From: a virus | IMG/VR virus record: IMGVR_UViG_3300037485_001022 | Location: 1-53,120 of that record | Reading direction: 5' to 3' (one strand) | Length of the DNA: 53,120 bases | Shown here: one piece after another, positions 53,098-53,120 of the stretch | Position numbering within the stretch: position 1 is the first letter of the stretch | How the letters are laid out: each line of letters begins with the position of its first letter | Notes under the pieces: generated by a model | Databases searched by the model: none | The model's input: only the letters and a program-made list of their open reading frames with translations | Told to the model about the DNA's origin: nothing | Position numbers and translations under genes: made by a program

Positions 53098-53120
53098 TAT
53101 TTCACTCCCTCTTTATTGAC

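Noticed and set aside
1-53120. Altered genetic code (reassigned TAG or TGA)
   Set aside because: TAA, TAG and TGA all end genes at sensible positions, often in ATGA overlaps.
1-53120. Integrase, transposase or insertion sequence
   Set aside because: No such gene, inverted-repeat ends or attachment site seen, so there is no sign of lysogeny or mobile elements.

Overview
The window is a 53-kb piece of a double-stranded DNA phage with a large genome. The evidence is about 115 tightly packed, mostly tiny genes whose stops and starts overlap, a nearly complete replication and recombination gene set, two tRNA genes, and no ribosomal or metabolic chromosomal genes. TAA, TAG and TGA all end genes, so the code is standard. 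Signal peptides, a lipoprotein and a lytic-transglycosylase-like protein suggest a Gram-negative-type host, but the host cannot be named. No capsid, tail, terminase or integrase gene is seen.

Layout. (1) 1-5.1 kb: small unknown genes, including a protein with 17 tandem NTGxx pentapeptides. (2) 5.1-9.6 kb: a DUF3150 / MoxR ATPase / metallopeptidase-VWA module, interleaved with three paralogous MFDM proteins. (3) 9.6-18.8 kb: small genes, a secreted transglycosylase-like protein, a sigma-like protein, an ATP-dependent DNA ligase, an SNF2 helicase and a DnaG-type primase. (4) 18.8-20.2 kb: a CAU tRNA, a CxxCxxCC protein and the only long gene-poor stretch, which has pyrimidine repeats and G-runs. 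(5) 20.2-28 kb: RtcB RNA ligase, a replication-initiator-like protein, a DNA methyltransferase, a deaminase and a DnaB-like helicase. (6) 28-38 kb: sliding clamp, two structured non-coding regions, a family A DNA polymerase with an N-terminal iron-sulfur uracil-glycosylase-like domain, a predicted dead DNA-ligase paralogue beside an RNA ligase, and a clamp loader. (7) 38-50.9 kb: UvsY-like protein, gp32-like SSB, a metallophosphoesterase, a UAU tRNA, a radical SAM enzyme, a UvsX/RecA recombinase, two overlapping methyltransferases, a P-loop kinase, an SbcCD complex with its ATPase split into two genes, and a PD-(D/E)XK nuclease. (8) 51-53.1 kb: genes on the minus strand (secreted, lipoprotein, membrane and DUF1353 proteins), separated from the rest by a bidirectional terminator and probably the edge of the virion/lysis region.

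How it works together. Primase, DnaB-like helicase, initiator-like protein, clamp, clamp loader, polymerase, ligase and SSB form a replisome. UvsX, the UvsY-like protein, SSB and split SbcCD form a T4-like recombination pathway. RtcB, the RNA ligase and two tRNAs that may both read AUA suggest defence of the tRNA pool. A 51-bp element in front of two transcription units, with a degenerate third copy, is a candidate phage-specific promoter.

The strongest leads for undescribed biology are the structured RNA at 30288-30405, the structured region at 29443-29657, the hairpin at 39797-39846 whose loop copies the 16S anti-Shine-Dalgarno tail, the split SbcC, the dead ligase paralogue, the UDG-polymerase fusion and the MFDM/MoxR/VWA locus.
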